Assembly: GCA_029864095.1 (NCBI GenBank)
Contig: JAOTUB010000026.1
Location: 1-33,316 of the forward strand
Origin: Gammaproteobacteria bacterium
GTDB lineage: Bacteria; Pseudomonadota; Gammaproteobacteria; Steroidobacterales; Woeseiaceae
Length of the DNA stretch: 33,316 nt
Reading direction: 5' to 3'
In this document: positions 16,198 through 24,058 of the stretch, in pieces
Numbering within the stretch: position 1 is the stretch's first letter
Layout: each line of letters begins with the position of its first letter
Notes under the pieces: generated by a model
The model's database searches: none
Told to the model about the DNA's origin: nothing
The model's input: the letters and a program-made list of their open reading frames with translations, nothing else
Translations under genes and position numbers: made by a program

Positions 16198-18798
16198 ATG
16201 CAAACCCCGCAAAAATCCTACGGAAATACACGTCACAAATCGCGACGCCGGCTCATTCGTGCGCTGATCATCCTGGTCGGCCTTGGCCTTGCGGCCACGA
16301 TCGGGGGCATCGCCGCCGTTATCGGTGCCTATTACTACGTTGCACCGGGCCTGCCGGCGGCGGAAACTATTCGCGATATTCCGCTGCAGATTCCGCTCAG
16401 GGTCTTCAGCCGCGACGGATACCTGATTTCCGAGATCGGCGAGAGGCGCCGTATCCTGGTTACCTACGACGAGGTGCCCACGCATGTGGTTGACGCCTTC
16501 GTCGCCGCCGAGGATCAGCGTTTCTGGGTACATCCCGGCATCGATTACCGGGGTATTCTAAGAGCGCTCTTTCAACTGATCTCGACCGGCAACATCGAGA
16601 GTGGCGGCAGCACGCTGACCCAGCAGCTCGCGCGGAGCTATTTCCTGAACCTCGATCAGACCATCGAGCGCAAGTTCAAGGAGGCGTCTCTCGCGATCAG
16701 AATCGAACGGGAATTCACGAAGGAACAGATCATGGCGCTGTTCCTCAATAAAATGTTCTTCGGTCAACGCGCCTATGGCGTCGCCGCGGCCGGCCAAGTG
16801 TATTTCAACAAGGATTTGCGGGACCTCAGCGTCGCCGAAGCGGCAACCCTGGCCGGTGTTCTGCCCGCACCGTCGCGTTACAACCCGGTACGCAGCGTCG
16901 CTAACGCAGAGATGCGGCGCGAGTATGTGCTGGGACGGATGCGCGATCTCGACTATATCGATGAGGATACCTACGACGAGGCCATTGCGACGCCTGTCGA
17001 ATCGCAGATGCACGGCGCGGCCGTCGAACTCAACGCGCCCTACGTTGCAGAATTGGCGCGGCGCGAAATGTTGCGGCGTTACGGTGAGGCGACCTATACC
17101 GCCGGTTATCAGGTCGTTACAACGCTTGATTCGAGACTGCAGACCGCCGCCAACTTTGCCCTGCGAAACGGATTGCTTGAGTTTTCACGTCGTCGCGGTT
17201 ATCGCGGCCCTCTCGATAAGGTGAAGCTGACGCCGGATTTGCTCGAGGCTCCGTTCGAAGAGTGGCCGGTCGAGATCCGTCAGACGCTGGAACAATATGC
17301 CCCCGGCGGATTGTCAGTTGCGCTCGTTACAAGCCTCAATGAATCCGATAACAGCGTTGCCGTGATGTTTAGCAACGGCGCGAAGCTGACCATACCCTGG
17401 AGTGGCCTGAACTGGGCAAAGCCCTTCATCGATCGCGAAACGACGGGGCCTGAGCCCGAAACTGTTGCGGATGTATTGCAGGCCGGCGACGTGATTCTCG
17501 TTATGCCTACCGCTGCAGGTACGTGGGCACTGGCGCAAACCCCTGAAGCACAGAGCGCGATCATTGCTCTTGACCCGCAGGACGGATCAATCAGCAGCCT
17601 TGTCGGCGGATTCGACTTCGCCACGAGCAAATTCAATCGCGCAACACAGGCTGCTCGTCAGCCGGGCTCGTCCTTCAAACCGTTCATCTATTCGGCGGCG
17701 CTCGAACACGGCAATACGGTTGCTACGGTTGTGCTGGATGCACCGATCGTCATTAGCTCGTCGGAGCTGGAAGCCGTCTGGCGACCGATCAATTATAGCG
17801 GCCGCTTCTACGGCCCGACGCGTATGCGCGATGCGCTTGTGCGGTCGATGAACCTGGTCTCGGTTCGTTTACTCCTGTTCGAAACAGGGATCGGCAATGC
17901 AGTGCGTCACATCGCGAAGTTCGGCTTCGGCGAAGCCGCATTACCGCGCAACGGATCGCTCGCGCTCGGCGGGGGCTCCGCCTCACCGCTTGATATGGCA
18001 CAGGGCTTTGCCGTGTTTGCGAATGGCGGTTATGCCGTCAAGCCGTATGTCATCGACGCGATATTCGGACCGGCGGGCGAGACTTTATATAGGGCCGATC
18101 CCGCCGTTGTGTGTGAGCTGTGTGAAGTGGGGCCCGACGAGGACGTCGTCATCGAACTGGATGAAGACGGCAATCCCATAGAGGAGTTTCCGCTCGAGCA
18201 GATGGCCGCTGTCGCAGACGAGTACCGGCCCGGTGCCGCGACGGCGCCGCAACTGTTCTCGAAGGTCAATGCCGCGCCGCGGGTCATTTCGCCGCAGAAC
18301 GCTTTCCTGATCCAGGACCTGATGCGCGATGTCATTCGCCGCGGCACGGGTCGGCGCGCGCTGGTGCTTGGCCGCAATGACCTGTCTGGCAAGACCGGCA
18401 CGTCCAACGATCAGCGTGACGCGTGGTTTGGTGGCTTTAACAGCGACATCGTCAGCGTCGTATGGGTTGGCTATGACGACGACCTGCCGCTTGGACCCGG
18501 CGAAGAAGGCTCCAGGACGGCGCTGCCCATCTGGATCGAATTCATGCGTATCGCCTTGCGTGGGGTACCCGAGAATCAGATGGCGATGCCCGCAGGCATT
18601 GTCTCGCTGCGCATCAATCGCGCAACCGGCTGCCCGGCTCGCGCCGGCGAACCCAACTCGACGTTCGAGTTCTTCCGTCAGGGCCAGGTGCCCGAGTGCG
18701 ACGATGTCCAAGACTTGCCGAACATATTCAATGACGCGGCCGGCGTTGATCCTGCTGAAGACGCGCCGGATGAAGCAGAAGCCGAACCGTTGTTCTGA
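16198..18798 (+). CDS. mrcA: Penicillin-binding protein 1A (bifunctional transglycosylase/transpeptidase)
   Basis: Class A PBP of 866 residues (also called ponA) that polymerises and cross-links peptidoglycan. A basic cytoplasmic tail and one transmembrane helix (19-46) precede the GT51 domain with catalytic E105 in EDQRFW, GGSTLTQQLA (136-145) and the ERKFKEA motif. An inserted OB-like region (about 330-430) is typical of PBP1A. The transpeptidase has S491-S-F-K494, S550-M-N552 and K732-T-G-T735, all intact. An acidic, proline-containing tail follows. The ATG at 16198 has only a weak ribosome-binding site. The next gene starts four bases after the stop. Confidence 0.96.
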   Translation: MQTPQKSYGNTRHKSRRRLIRALIILVGLGLAATIGGIAAVIGAYYYVAPGLPAAETIRDIPLQIPLRVFSRDGYLISEIGERRRILVTYDEVPTHVVDAFVAAEDQRFWVHPGIDYRGILRALFQLISTGNIESGGSTLTQQLARSYFLNLDQTIERKFKEASLAIRIEREFTKEQIMALFLNKMFFGQRAYGVAAAGQVYFNKDLRDLSVAEAATLAGVLPAPSRYNPVRSVANAEMRREYVLGRMRDLDYIDEDTYDEAIATPVESQMHGAAVELNAPYVAELARREMLRRYGEATYTAGYQVVTTLDSRLQTAANFALRNGLLEFSRRRGYRGPLDKVKLTPDLLEAPFEEWPVEIRQTLEQYAPGGLSVALVTSLNESDNSVAVMFSNGAKLTIPWSGLNWAKPFIDRETTGPEPETVADVLQAGDVILVMPTAAGTWALAQTPEAQSAIIALDPQDGSISSLVGGFDFATSKFNRATQAARQPGSSFKPFIYSAALEHGNTVATVVLDAPIVISSSELEAVWRPINYSGRFYGPTRMRDALVRSMNLVSVRLLLFETGIGNAVRHIAKFGFGEAALPRNGSLALGGGSASPLDMAQGFAVFANGGYAVKPYVIDAIFGPAGETLYRADPAVVCELCEVGPDEDVVIELDEDGNPIEEFPLEQMAAVADEYRPGAATAPQLFSKVNAAPRVISPQNAFLIQDLMRDVIRRGTGRRALVLGRNDLSGKTGTSNDQRDAWFGGFNSDIVSVVWVGYDDDLPLGPGEEGSRTALPIWIEFMRIALRGVPENQMAMPAGIVSLRINRATGCPARAGEPNSTFEFFRQGQVPECDDVQDLPNIFNDAAGVDPAEDAPDEAEAEPLF

Positions 18799-18802
18799 CC
18801 CC

Positions 18803-19462
18803 ATGCCGAAAAAACCATCAAACGGTGACGACCGCGCGCGGCAAATGCTGGCTCAAGAAGCTGCGCGCATTATCGTCGACCATGGCATCCGCGACTATCG
18901 CGTCGCAAAGATCAAAGCCGCTGAGCGACTCGGATTAACAACGCGTGGATCGCTGCCGCGCAACGCCGAAATTGAGCGCGCTATCAGCGAGCATCTGCAG
19001 CTGTTTGGGCGCGAATCACACACTGACTTTTTGCAGTTCATGCGCAAAGTAGCGTTATCCGCAATGGGCCTGCTGTCGTCTTTTACACCGCGCCTGGTCG
19101 GCCCTGTACTCAAAGGCACAGCTGATAAGAACTCGGCGGTTAATTTGCACCTGTTTGCCGACCATGCGGAGTCCGTGGCGATGCGGCTTGTGGAACTCGG
19201 TTACGCCTACAGGCCATATGAGCGCCGATTCAAGATTAGTCGCGGTCGTGGCGCAACGCCGAACACCTTTGCTGGTTTTAAATTCGATTACGAACACACA
19301 TCCGTCGAAGCAACCGTGTTTCCTGTCGACGGCATCCGACAGGCGCCGATAAGTCCGATAGACGGCAAACCAATGCAGCGCGCCGACATTAAGGCTGTTT
19401 CTGCTTTGCTGGAGCGCGTGGACGGAATGTTTGTCGACGGAAGTAAAGGGCAGCGCAGCTAG
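18803..19462 (+). CDS. Conserved protein, possible nucleotidyltransferase-like fold
   Basis: Protein of 219 residues without signal peptide or membrane segment. A basic, helical N-terminus (MLAQEAARIIVDHGIRDYRVAKIKAAERLG, residues 14 onwards) is followed by a mixed domain containing LVGPVLKGTADKNSAVNLHLFAD and a C-terminal strand region EATVFPVDGIRQAPISPIDGKPM. I recall the pattern from a proteobacterial family often labelled nucleotidyltransferase, and sometimes mislabelled as a Mur ligase. I cannot identify a complete catalytic metal triad. The ATG is four bases after the ponA stop, so it is probably co-transcribed; that tentatively suggests an envelope-linked role. The function is unknown. 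Confidence 0.75.
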   Translation: MPKKPSNGDDRARQMLAQEAARIIVDHGIRDYRVAKIKAAERLGLTTRGSLPRNAEIERAISEHLQLFGRESHTDFLQFMRKVALSAMGLLSSFTPRLVGPVLKGTADKNSAVNLHLFADHAESVAMRLVELGYAYRPYERRFKISRGRGATPNTFAGFKFDYEHTSVEATVFPVDGIRQAPISPIDGKPMQRADIKAVSALLERVDGMFVDGSKGQRS

Positions 19463-19463
19463 C

Positions 19464-19494
19464 TTCCGTCAAGCGGGATCGAGACATGACGGAA
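19464..19494. repeat. Inverted repeat in the convergent gap before gltA
   Basis: TTCCGTCA (19464-19471) and TGACGGAA (19487-19494) are exact reverse complements with a 15-base loop, starting two bases after the stop of the preceding gene. A further TTCCGTC copy follows at 19502. No T-run follows on either strand. It is a possible bidirectional 3'-end structure. Confidence 0.4.
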
Positions 19495-19525
19495 CCAAAT
19501 ATTCCGTCCGCAGAGTTCCGGCAAA

Positions 19526-19547
19526 CCAATTAGCGTTTCGCTATTGG
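19526..19547. other. Hairpin spanning the gltA stop codon
   Basis: CCAATTAGCG, TTT and CGCTATTGG pair apart from one bulged T. The gltA stop codon is inside the stem. It may help end transcription or stabilise the gltA mRNA; evidence is structural only. Confidence 0.35.
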
Positions 19548-20822
19548 CACGTAGTCGCGTTGCGTGGGTCCGGTGTAAAGCTGCCTTGGTCGGCTGATAC
19601 GTGCAGTCGGATCTGAAATCATTTCTCGCCAGTGTGCCGTCCAGCCCACTGAGCGGCCGATCGCGAACATCACCGTGAACATGGACGTCGGAATCTCAAG
19701 TGCGCGGTAAATGATCCCGGAGTAGAAGTCGACATTCGGGTAGAGTTTCTTCTCGATGAAGTAATCGTCGTTAAGCGCCACGTGTTCCAGCTCCCGGGCC
19801 AGATCAAACATCGGTGTGTCGCTGCGGCCAAGCTTCTCGAGGACCTTGTGCGCCATGTCGCGAATGATTGTGGCACGCGGATCGAAATTCTTGTAAACGC
19901 GATGGCCGAAGCCCATCAAGCGGAACGGGTCGTTCTTGTCCTTGGCTTTGGCAACGAACCTGTGGATCTGGCTGGCATCACCAATCTCTTCGAGCATATT
20001 GAGGACGGCCTCGTTCGCACCGCCATGCGCAGGGCCCCAAAGCGCCGAGATCCCGGCCGCAATTGCAGAGTAAGGGTTTGCACCCGAACTGCCGGCCATG
20101 CGCACGGTCGACGTAGAGCAGTTTTGTTCGTGGTCGGCGTGCAGGATAAACAGCAGGTCGAGCGCTTCGGCGGCGATCGGGTCGATTTCGTACGGCTCCG
20201 CCGGAACTGCAAACAACATGTGCAGGAGGTTTTCGCAGTAATTAAGATCGTTTTGCGGATACATGAACGGTTGGCCAGTATTCAGCTTGTAGGCCGCTGC
20301 CGCGATAGTCGGCAATTTCGCCAGGATGCGGTGGGCGAAAATGTCGCGATGCTCAGGATTACTCGCATCCATCTCCTTGTGGTAATACGCAGACATTGAG
20401 CCAACCACTGCCGACAGCATCGCCATCGGGTGCGCGTCGTAGCGAAAGCCCTTGAAGAAGTTGAGCATGCCTTCGTTGAGCATGGTGTGCGTGCGAATCG
20501 TCTTGTCGAAGGAGCGTAACTGGTCCGCGGTCGGCAGTTCACCGTGCAACAGCAGGTACGAGACCTCCAGAAAACTCGAGTGCTCCGCCAGCTGTTCGAC
20601 CGGATACCCGCGGTACATGAGGATGCCCTGCTCGCCATCAATATAAGTAATGTCGGACTCGCAGCTGCCCGTCGATACGTAGCCAGGATCGTATGTAAAG
20701 ACGCCTTGTTCCTTATAGAGCTTGCCGACATCGATGACGTCGGGTCCTACCGTGCCGGATAGTACCGGCAGGTCCGTTTCGGTGCCGCCGGGGCTTATCA
20801 GGCGGAATGCATCCTTGGTCAT
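19530..20822 (-). CDS. gltA: Citrate synthase (type II)
   Basis: Entry enzyme of the TCA cycle, condensing acetyl-CoA with oxaloacetate. 430 residues, close to E. coli GltA (427). The active-site residues are H266 (GPAHGG), H307 (GFGHRVY) and D364 (NVDFYSG); H231 is in LHADHEQN. The N-terminal beta-domain typical of the hexameric, NADH-sensitive type II enzymes is present. Start: the ATG at 20822 (MTKDAFRLI) has GGGGA five bases upstream; a longer frame to 20897 lacks family similarity. It lies downstream of rpmE on the same strand with a 120-base gap, so it may be read from its own promoter. Confidence 0.97.
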   Translation of the reverse strand: MTKDAFRLISPGGTETDLPVLSGTVGPDVIDVGKLYKEQGVFTYDPGYVSTGSCESDITYIDGEQGILMYRGYPVEQLAEHSSFLEVSYLLLHGELPTADQLRSFDKTIRTHTMLNEGMLNFFKGFRYDAHPMAMLSAVVGSMSAYYHKEMDASNPEHRDIFAHRILAKLPTIAAAAYKLNTGQPFMYPQNDLNYCENLLHMLFAVPAEPYEIDPIAAEALDLLFILHADHEQNCSTSTVRMAGSSGANPYSAIAAGISALWGPAHGGANEAVLNMLEEIGDASQIHRFVAKAKDKNDPFRLMGFGHRVYKNFDPRATIIRDMAHKVLEKLGRSDTPMFDLARELEHVALNDDYFIEKKLYPNVDFYSGIIYRALEIPTSMFTVMFAIGRSVGWTAHWREMISDPTARISRPRQLYTGPTQRDYVPIAKR

Positions 20823-20908
20823 TTTCTTCCCCAAATTGATCTGGTTAGCCGTATGAGCATAGCCGAGCGCCGTCGATGCCGACGGTACTCGTTTCATTGA
20901 GGCTAGCA

Positions 20909-20927
20909 GTCCCGCCGCAAGGCGGAC
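20909..20927 (-). terminator. Imperfect hairpin after rpmE
   Basis: GTCCCGCC and GGCGGAC pair with one bulged C around a 4-base loop, 16 bases downstream of the rpmE stop and about 90 bases upstream of gltA. No T-run follows, so termination is uncertain; it may be an attenuator or processing structure. Confidence 0.35.
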
Positions 20928-20942
20928 AATCAGGGTCTACCC

Positions 20943-21146
20943 CTAGTTCATGCCGTACTTTCGACGGAACTTGTCGACACGACCGCCCGTATCGACGATC
21001 TTTTGCTTGCCCGTGTAAAAAGGATGACAGGAGGAGCACACCTCGATTAAGAGGTCTTCGCCGAGCGTGGAGCGTGTTGTGAACTCGTTACCGCAACTAC
21101 AGGTCACCTTGATATCGGCGTAGCTGGGATGAATGTCGGCTTTCAT
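20943..21146 (-). CDS. rpmE: 50S ribosomal protein L31 (zinc-binding type)
   Basis: Large-subunit ribosomal protein of 67 residues. It carries the C-x-C (CSCG) and C-x-x-C (CSSC) pairs that bind zinc in the C+ form of L31, plus [25 protein letters not shown]. Start: the ATG at 21146 has GGAGAG six bases upstream. The upstream frame to 21218 is leader, not protein. In zinc limitation C+ L31 is typically replaced by a C- paralogue; none is in this window. A promoter, a hairpin in the leader and DnaA boxes lie upstream. Confidence 0.97.
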   Translation of the reverse strand: MKADIHPSYADIKVTCSCGNEFTTRSTLGEDLLIEVCSSCHPFYTGKQKIVDTGGRVDKFRRKYGMN

Positions 21147-21162
21147 GTCTTGCTCTCCAACA

Positions 21163-21176
21163 GCACTCGAGAGTGC
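21163..21176 (-). promoter_or_regulatory. Hairpin in the rpmE leader
   Basis: GCACTC and GAGTGC (6-base arms, 2-base centre) lie four bases upstream of the GGAGAG ribosome-binding site, inside a leader of about 40 bases. Autoregulatory RNA leaders have been proposed for L31 genes in several groups; whether this is one is inference. Confidence 0.35.
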
Positions 21177-21189
21177 GAAAAGGGCGCGT

Positions 21190-21218
21190 AATATATAGCG
21201 AAGCAGGCACCGCCGCAA
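21190..21218 (-). promoter_or_regulatory. Sigma-70 promoter of rpmE
   Basis: On the minus strand TTGCGG (21213-21218), a 17-base spacer and TATATT (21190-21195) make a good sigma-70 promoter. Transcription would start near 21183, giving a leader of about 40 bases before the rpmE ATG. Confidence 0.65.
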
Positions 21219-21238
21219 GCCCCCGATTGGCCCCCTGG

Positions 21239-21274
21239 CTTATCCACAGATCCTGTGGATAAGTCTGTGGAAGA
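21239..21274. promoter_or_regulatory. DnaA-box palindrome upstream of rpmE
   Basis: TTATCCACA (21240-21248) and TGTGGATAA (21254-21262) are two perfect consensus DnaA boxes facing each other across GATCC, within a 25-bp palindrome with 10-base arms. The spacer contains a GATC. A third, weaker box TGTGGAAGA follows at 21266-21274. The array starts 20 bases upstream of the rpmE -35 element. It may bind DnaA to control rpmE or to titrate DnaA; no T-run, so not a terminator. Confidence 0.65.
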
Positions 21275-21483
21275 AAATTGAGTGAGTGACCTAAGGTGCG
21301 GATTTTCAAGCAGCGTTGCTAATATGACTATTTAATGTCCACTTTCAGAAATCTCGTAAAATCAGTATGTTAGCTGTGCTTTTCGACACTTAGAGTGAAT
21401 TGGCGTGCCTCTTGTACTGAAAATACAGGCATCGGCGTCGTATTGTGCATAAGGGAACCAGCGGTGCAGGCGGACACGGCGAC
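21275..21483. other. AT-rich non-coding stretch between rpmE and hemW
   Basis: About 210 bases with no credible gene. The part from 21300 to 21400 is clearly more AT-rich than its surroundings. One further match to the DnaA box, TGTGCATAA, is at 21444-21452. I see no clear hemW terminator and no recognisable RNA gene. Confidence 0.5.
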
Positions 21484-22629
21484 CTAATTCGGCAGAAATT
21501 CAGACTGCAGATCGTTCAAGAAACGCTGTCCGAGGGGCGTCACACGCCAGAAGTTCCCCGGCGCAGAAGCTATCAGGCCTTTTTCGATGGCCGGCTCAAT
21601 CCGCTCCCTCAATACGTCGACCGCGAGCCCGGTGCGCGCATGGAACAGCCCCTCGTCGAACCCGTTGCTCAGCCGCAGCGCATTCAACATGAACTCGAAA
21701 AGCCGCTCCGCCGCCGGTACCGCTCTGAGTTCTGCTGTGCACGTGCCGCGTTCCATGGCCTCCATGTATTGTTTTGGGTTGGCCGGCTTTGCATATCGCC
21801 AAACGCCCGTCGTATCCGAATACTTGCCATGCGCCCCGGCGCCGGCCGCAAGGTAATCGCCAAACTGCCAGTAATTCAGATTGTGCACCGACTGCCGGCC
21901 CTCGCGAGCGTACGCGGACACTTCATACTGCTCATAACCCAGGGCCGCCAGGCGCCTCTGCCCGCAGCTCTGAATCTCGTAGCTCAAATCGTCATCCGGC
22001 AGCCCCGCCGGCGGCCGTGCATAAAAGACCGTATTCGGTTCCAGCGTCAGCTGATACCAGGACAGGTGCTGTGGCTCCAGATCAACCGCCCGCTCGATAT
22101 CAAGAACTGCAGCAGCGGCAGTTTGTTCGGGCAGGCCGTACATGAGATCGAGATTAATGTTTGTAAAGCCTGCCGCACGCGCCGCGTTCACAGCGCGACC
22201 GATGTCATCGGCGCCATGTATGCGGCCGAGTGTTTGCAGCGATGCGGGCGCGAAACTCTGCGCGCCGATCGAAAGCCGATTGACACCTGCTGCGCGATAG
22301 CCGGCCGGGTCACCACATTCGACCGTGCCCGGATTGGCTTCCAGCGTAATCTCGACGTCGCTGGCGACAGCGAACTTGCGCTCGACCGCACCGAGCAATC
22401 GGGCTACTTGCTCCGGCGTGAACAGGCTCGGCGTGCCGCCACCAAGAAAAATGCTGATCAGCTCACGACCGCCGGCACGGTCGGCTTCGAGTTGTAAATC
22501 GGTAAGCAGGGCGTCGACGTAGCGGTCGCGCGGTGCGTCGTTGCCAGCTGCGTGGGAATTGAAATCGCAGTACGGACACTTGCGGACGCACCACGGCAGA
22601 TGCACATACAATGACAAGGGCGGCTGCAT
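21484..22629 (-). CDS. hemW: Haem chaperone HemW (HemN-like radical SAM protein)
   Basis: Radical SAM protein of 381 residues. The cluster motif CVRKCPYCDF has C14, C18 and C21, followed by F23 where true HemN coproporphyrinogen dehydrogenases have a fourth cysteine. HNLNYW (249-254) is the HemW-specific haem-binding motif. GGGTPS (63-68) is the SAM-binding element. These separate it from HemN; characterised HemW proteins bind haem and act as chaperones for respiratory enzymes. It starts 14 bases after rdgB and is probably co-transcribed with it. The gene is often annotated as coproporphyrinogen oxidase, which is misleading here. Confidence 0.94.
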   Translation of the reverse strand: MQPPLSLYVHLPWCVRKCPYCDFNSHAAGNDAPRDRYVDALLTDLQLEADRAGGRELISIFLGGGTPSLFTPEQVARLLGAVERKFAVASDVEITLEANPGTVECGDPAGYRAAGVNRLSIGAQSFAPASLQTLGRIHGADDIGRAVNAARAAGFTNINLDLMYGLPEQTAAAAVLDIERAVDLEPQHLSWYQLTLEPNTVFYARPPAGLPDDDLSYEIQSCGQRRLAALGYEQYEVSAYAREGRQSVHNLNYWQFGDYLAAGAGAHGKYSDTTGVWRYAKPANPKQYMEAMERGTCTAELRAVPAAERLFEFMLNALRLSNGFDEGLFHARTGLAVDVLRERIEPAIEKGLIASAPGNFWRVTPLGQRFLNDLQSEFLPN

Positions 22630-22643
22630 GCGGTGTTCGCGCC

Positions 22644-23255
22644 CTAGCGGGAATGCAGTTCGCGGAGCCTGTGCGCCAGTTCGCGCAAGGCTTTGCCGCG
22701 GTGGCTGCGGGCGTTTTTTTGCTCCGAGCTAAGCTCCGCGGAAGCGCAGCCAATCTCGGGATCGAAAAAAACCGGATCGTAACCGAAACCGCCATCTCCG
22801 CGGCGCTTGCGCAGTATCCGCCCGCGCCATTCAGCGGCTGCGATGATTGGCTCGGATCCTTCCGCCGTCACATAACAAGCGACACAATGAAATGCGGCAC
22901 CACGTTCTTCGTCGGGCACGCCATTCAATTCCGCCAGCAGTTTGTCGATGTTCTGCTCGTCGTCCCCATCGGGACCCGAGTAGCGCGCAGAATAAACGCC
23001 CGGACGTCCATCCAGCGCGTCGACCGCAAGTCCCGAGTCATCGGCGATCGCGGCGAAGCCTGTCGCGGCGGCCGCGTGTCTGGCTTTGATTAAGGCGTTC
23101 TCAACAAAGGTGTCGCCGGTCTCGTCGGCGTCGGTAACGCCGAACTCCGATTGCGCCACAACTTCGATGTCGAGATCGCCGAGTATTGCTGCAATCTCTC
23201 GCAGTTTCCCCGCGTTACTGCTGGCCATTACGACCTTGTCTGGCAGTTTCCTCAA
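22644..23255 (-). CDS. rdgB: dITP/XTP pyrophosphatase (Ham1 family)
   Basis: House-cleaning enzyme of 203 residues that hydrolyses ITP, dITP and XTP to monophosphates, keeping deaminated purines out of nucleic acids. SSNAGKLREI (12-21), IADDSGLAVD with the catalytic aspartate near D73, and GGFGYDPVF (155-163) are intact. The start is TTG at 23255; the ATG at codon 10 would remove the first strand (KVVMASSN), which carries the conserved substrate loop. It starts seven bases after rph and is followed closely by hemW. Confidence 0.95.
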   Translation of the reverse strand: MRKLPDKVVMASSNAGKLREIAAILGDLDIEVVAQSEFGVTDADETGDTFVENALIKARHAAAATGFAAIADDSGLAVDALDGRPGVYSARYSGPDGDDEQNIDKLLAELNGVPDEERGAAFHCVACYVTAEGSEPIIAAAEWRGRILRKRRGDGGFGYDPVFFDPEIGCASAELSSEQKNARSHRGKALRELAHRLRELHSR

Positions 23256-23262
23256 ACCCGGC

Positions 23263-23979
23263 TTACCGTCCCAGGACTACGTCCTGCGCTGCGATGATTT
23301 CGACGACGCCCTTTCTCGCCAACTCGAGCATCGCCACGAATTCTTCGCTGCTGAAGGCATGTCCTTCAGCGGTTCCCTGCACCTCGATAAAGTTGCCCGC
23401 TTCGTTCATGACAATGTTCATATCGGTTTCTGCTTCCGAGTCTTCATCGTAGTCCAGGTCGAGTACCGGCGTTCCCGCGTAGATGCCGACAGATACCGCG
23501 GCCACCTGGCCGTACAGAGGGTTCTTGGGCAGCTTCCGGTTCGCGGTCAACCGTTGCACCGCGAGAGCGAGCGCGACATACGCCCCGCTGATTGCCGCCG
23601 TGCGCGTCCCACCGTCGGCCTGAATCACGTCGCAGTCGAGCGTCACCGTGCGCTCGCCCAGCGCCTCGAGGTCGGTTATCGCACGCAGCGACCTGCCGAT
23701 AAGCCGCTGAATCTCAAGCGTCCGGCCACTCTGTTTGCCCCGCGCCGCTTCTCGCAGAGAGCGGGTATGCGTGGACCTTGGCAGCATGCCGTATTCGCCG
23801 GTTACCCAGCCTTGGCCGTTGCCCCGCATCCACGGTGGCACCTTGTTTTCAACGCTTGCCGTACACACAACGCTCGTGCCGCCGAATTGCGTCAGAACGC
23901 TGCCCTCCGCGTGGCGGGTATAGTCCGGCGTGAAGCGCACTGGCCTCAATTCGTCGGCGTTGCGGCCGCTTGGGCGCAT
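23263..23979 (-). CDS. rph: Ribonuclease PH
   Basis: Phosphate-dependent 3'-to-5' exoribonuclease of 238 residues that trims tRNA 3' ends. It matches E. coli RNase PH in length and motifs: MRPSGR start, [18 protein letters not shown] (53-70), the phosphate-binding [20 protein letters not shown] (81-100) and the acidic catalytic region [13 protein letters not shown] (176-188). Two in-frame ATGs exist; the one at 23979 is eight bases after GGAG and matches the family start, whereas the ATG at 23985 is too close to that site. It is upstream of rdgB. Confidence 0.96.
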   Translation of the reverse strand: MRPSGRNADELRPVRFTPDYTRHAEGSVLTQFGGTSVVCTASVENKVPPWMRGNGQGWVTGEYGMLPRSTHTRSLREAARGKQSGRTLEIQRLIGRSLRAITDLEALGERTVTLDCDVIQADGGTRTAAISGAYVALALAVQRLTANRKLPKNPLYGQVAAVSVGIYAGTPVLDLDYDEDSEAETDMNIVMNEAGNFIEVQGTAEGHAFSSEEFVAMLELARKGVVEIIAAQDVVLGR

Positions 23980-23999
23980 GGGCATTTCTCCATTTTTTT

Positions 24000-24037
24000 G
24001 GGGTCAGTACCCTTTTGGCCTGCGAGGCCCTGATCCC
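24000..24037. repeat. Degenerate palindromic element between the PP2C gene and rph
   Basis: GGGGTCAG (24000-24007) pairs with CTGATCCC (24030-24037) with one G-T pair, and an inner GGCC-TGCGA-GGCC hairpin lies at 24017-24029. TACCCTTTT on the left has no partner on the right, as if part of a longer palindrome was deleted. The outer GGGGTCAG...CTTTT resembles the ends of dispersed repeats seen near REP-associated transposases in many Gammaproteobacteria; this is from memory and needs a search. It lies 20 bases upstream of the rph start. Confidence 0.45.
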
Positions 24038-24058
24038 GATTGTCGTTCGATTCGGCGC

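Noticed and set aside
21239..21263. The DnaA-box palindrome read as an intrinsic terminator for hemW.
   Set aside because: It is more than 200 bases after the hemW stop and no T-run follows on either strand.
21417..21428. CTG-N6-CAG resembling a LexA box.
   Set aside because: LexA sites need CTG-N10-CAG; the spacing is wrong and no SOS gene follows.
21219..21483. Chromosomal replication origin.
   Set aside because: Only two perfect boxes are clustered, and neither dnaA, dnaN, rpmH nor mnmG is near. A smaller DnaA-binding site is the more economical reading without skew data.
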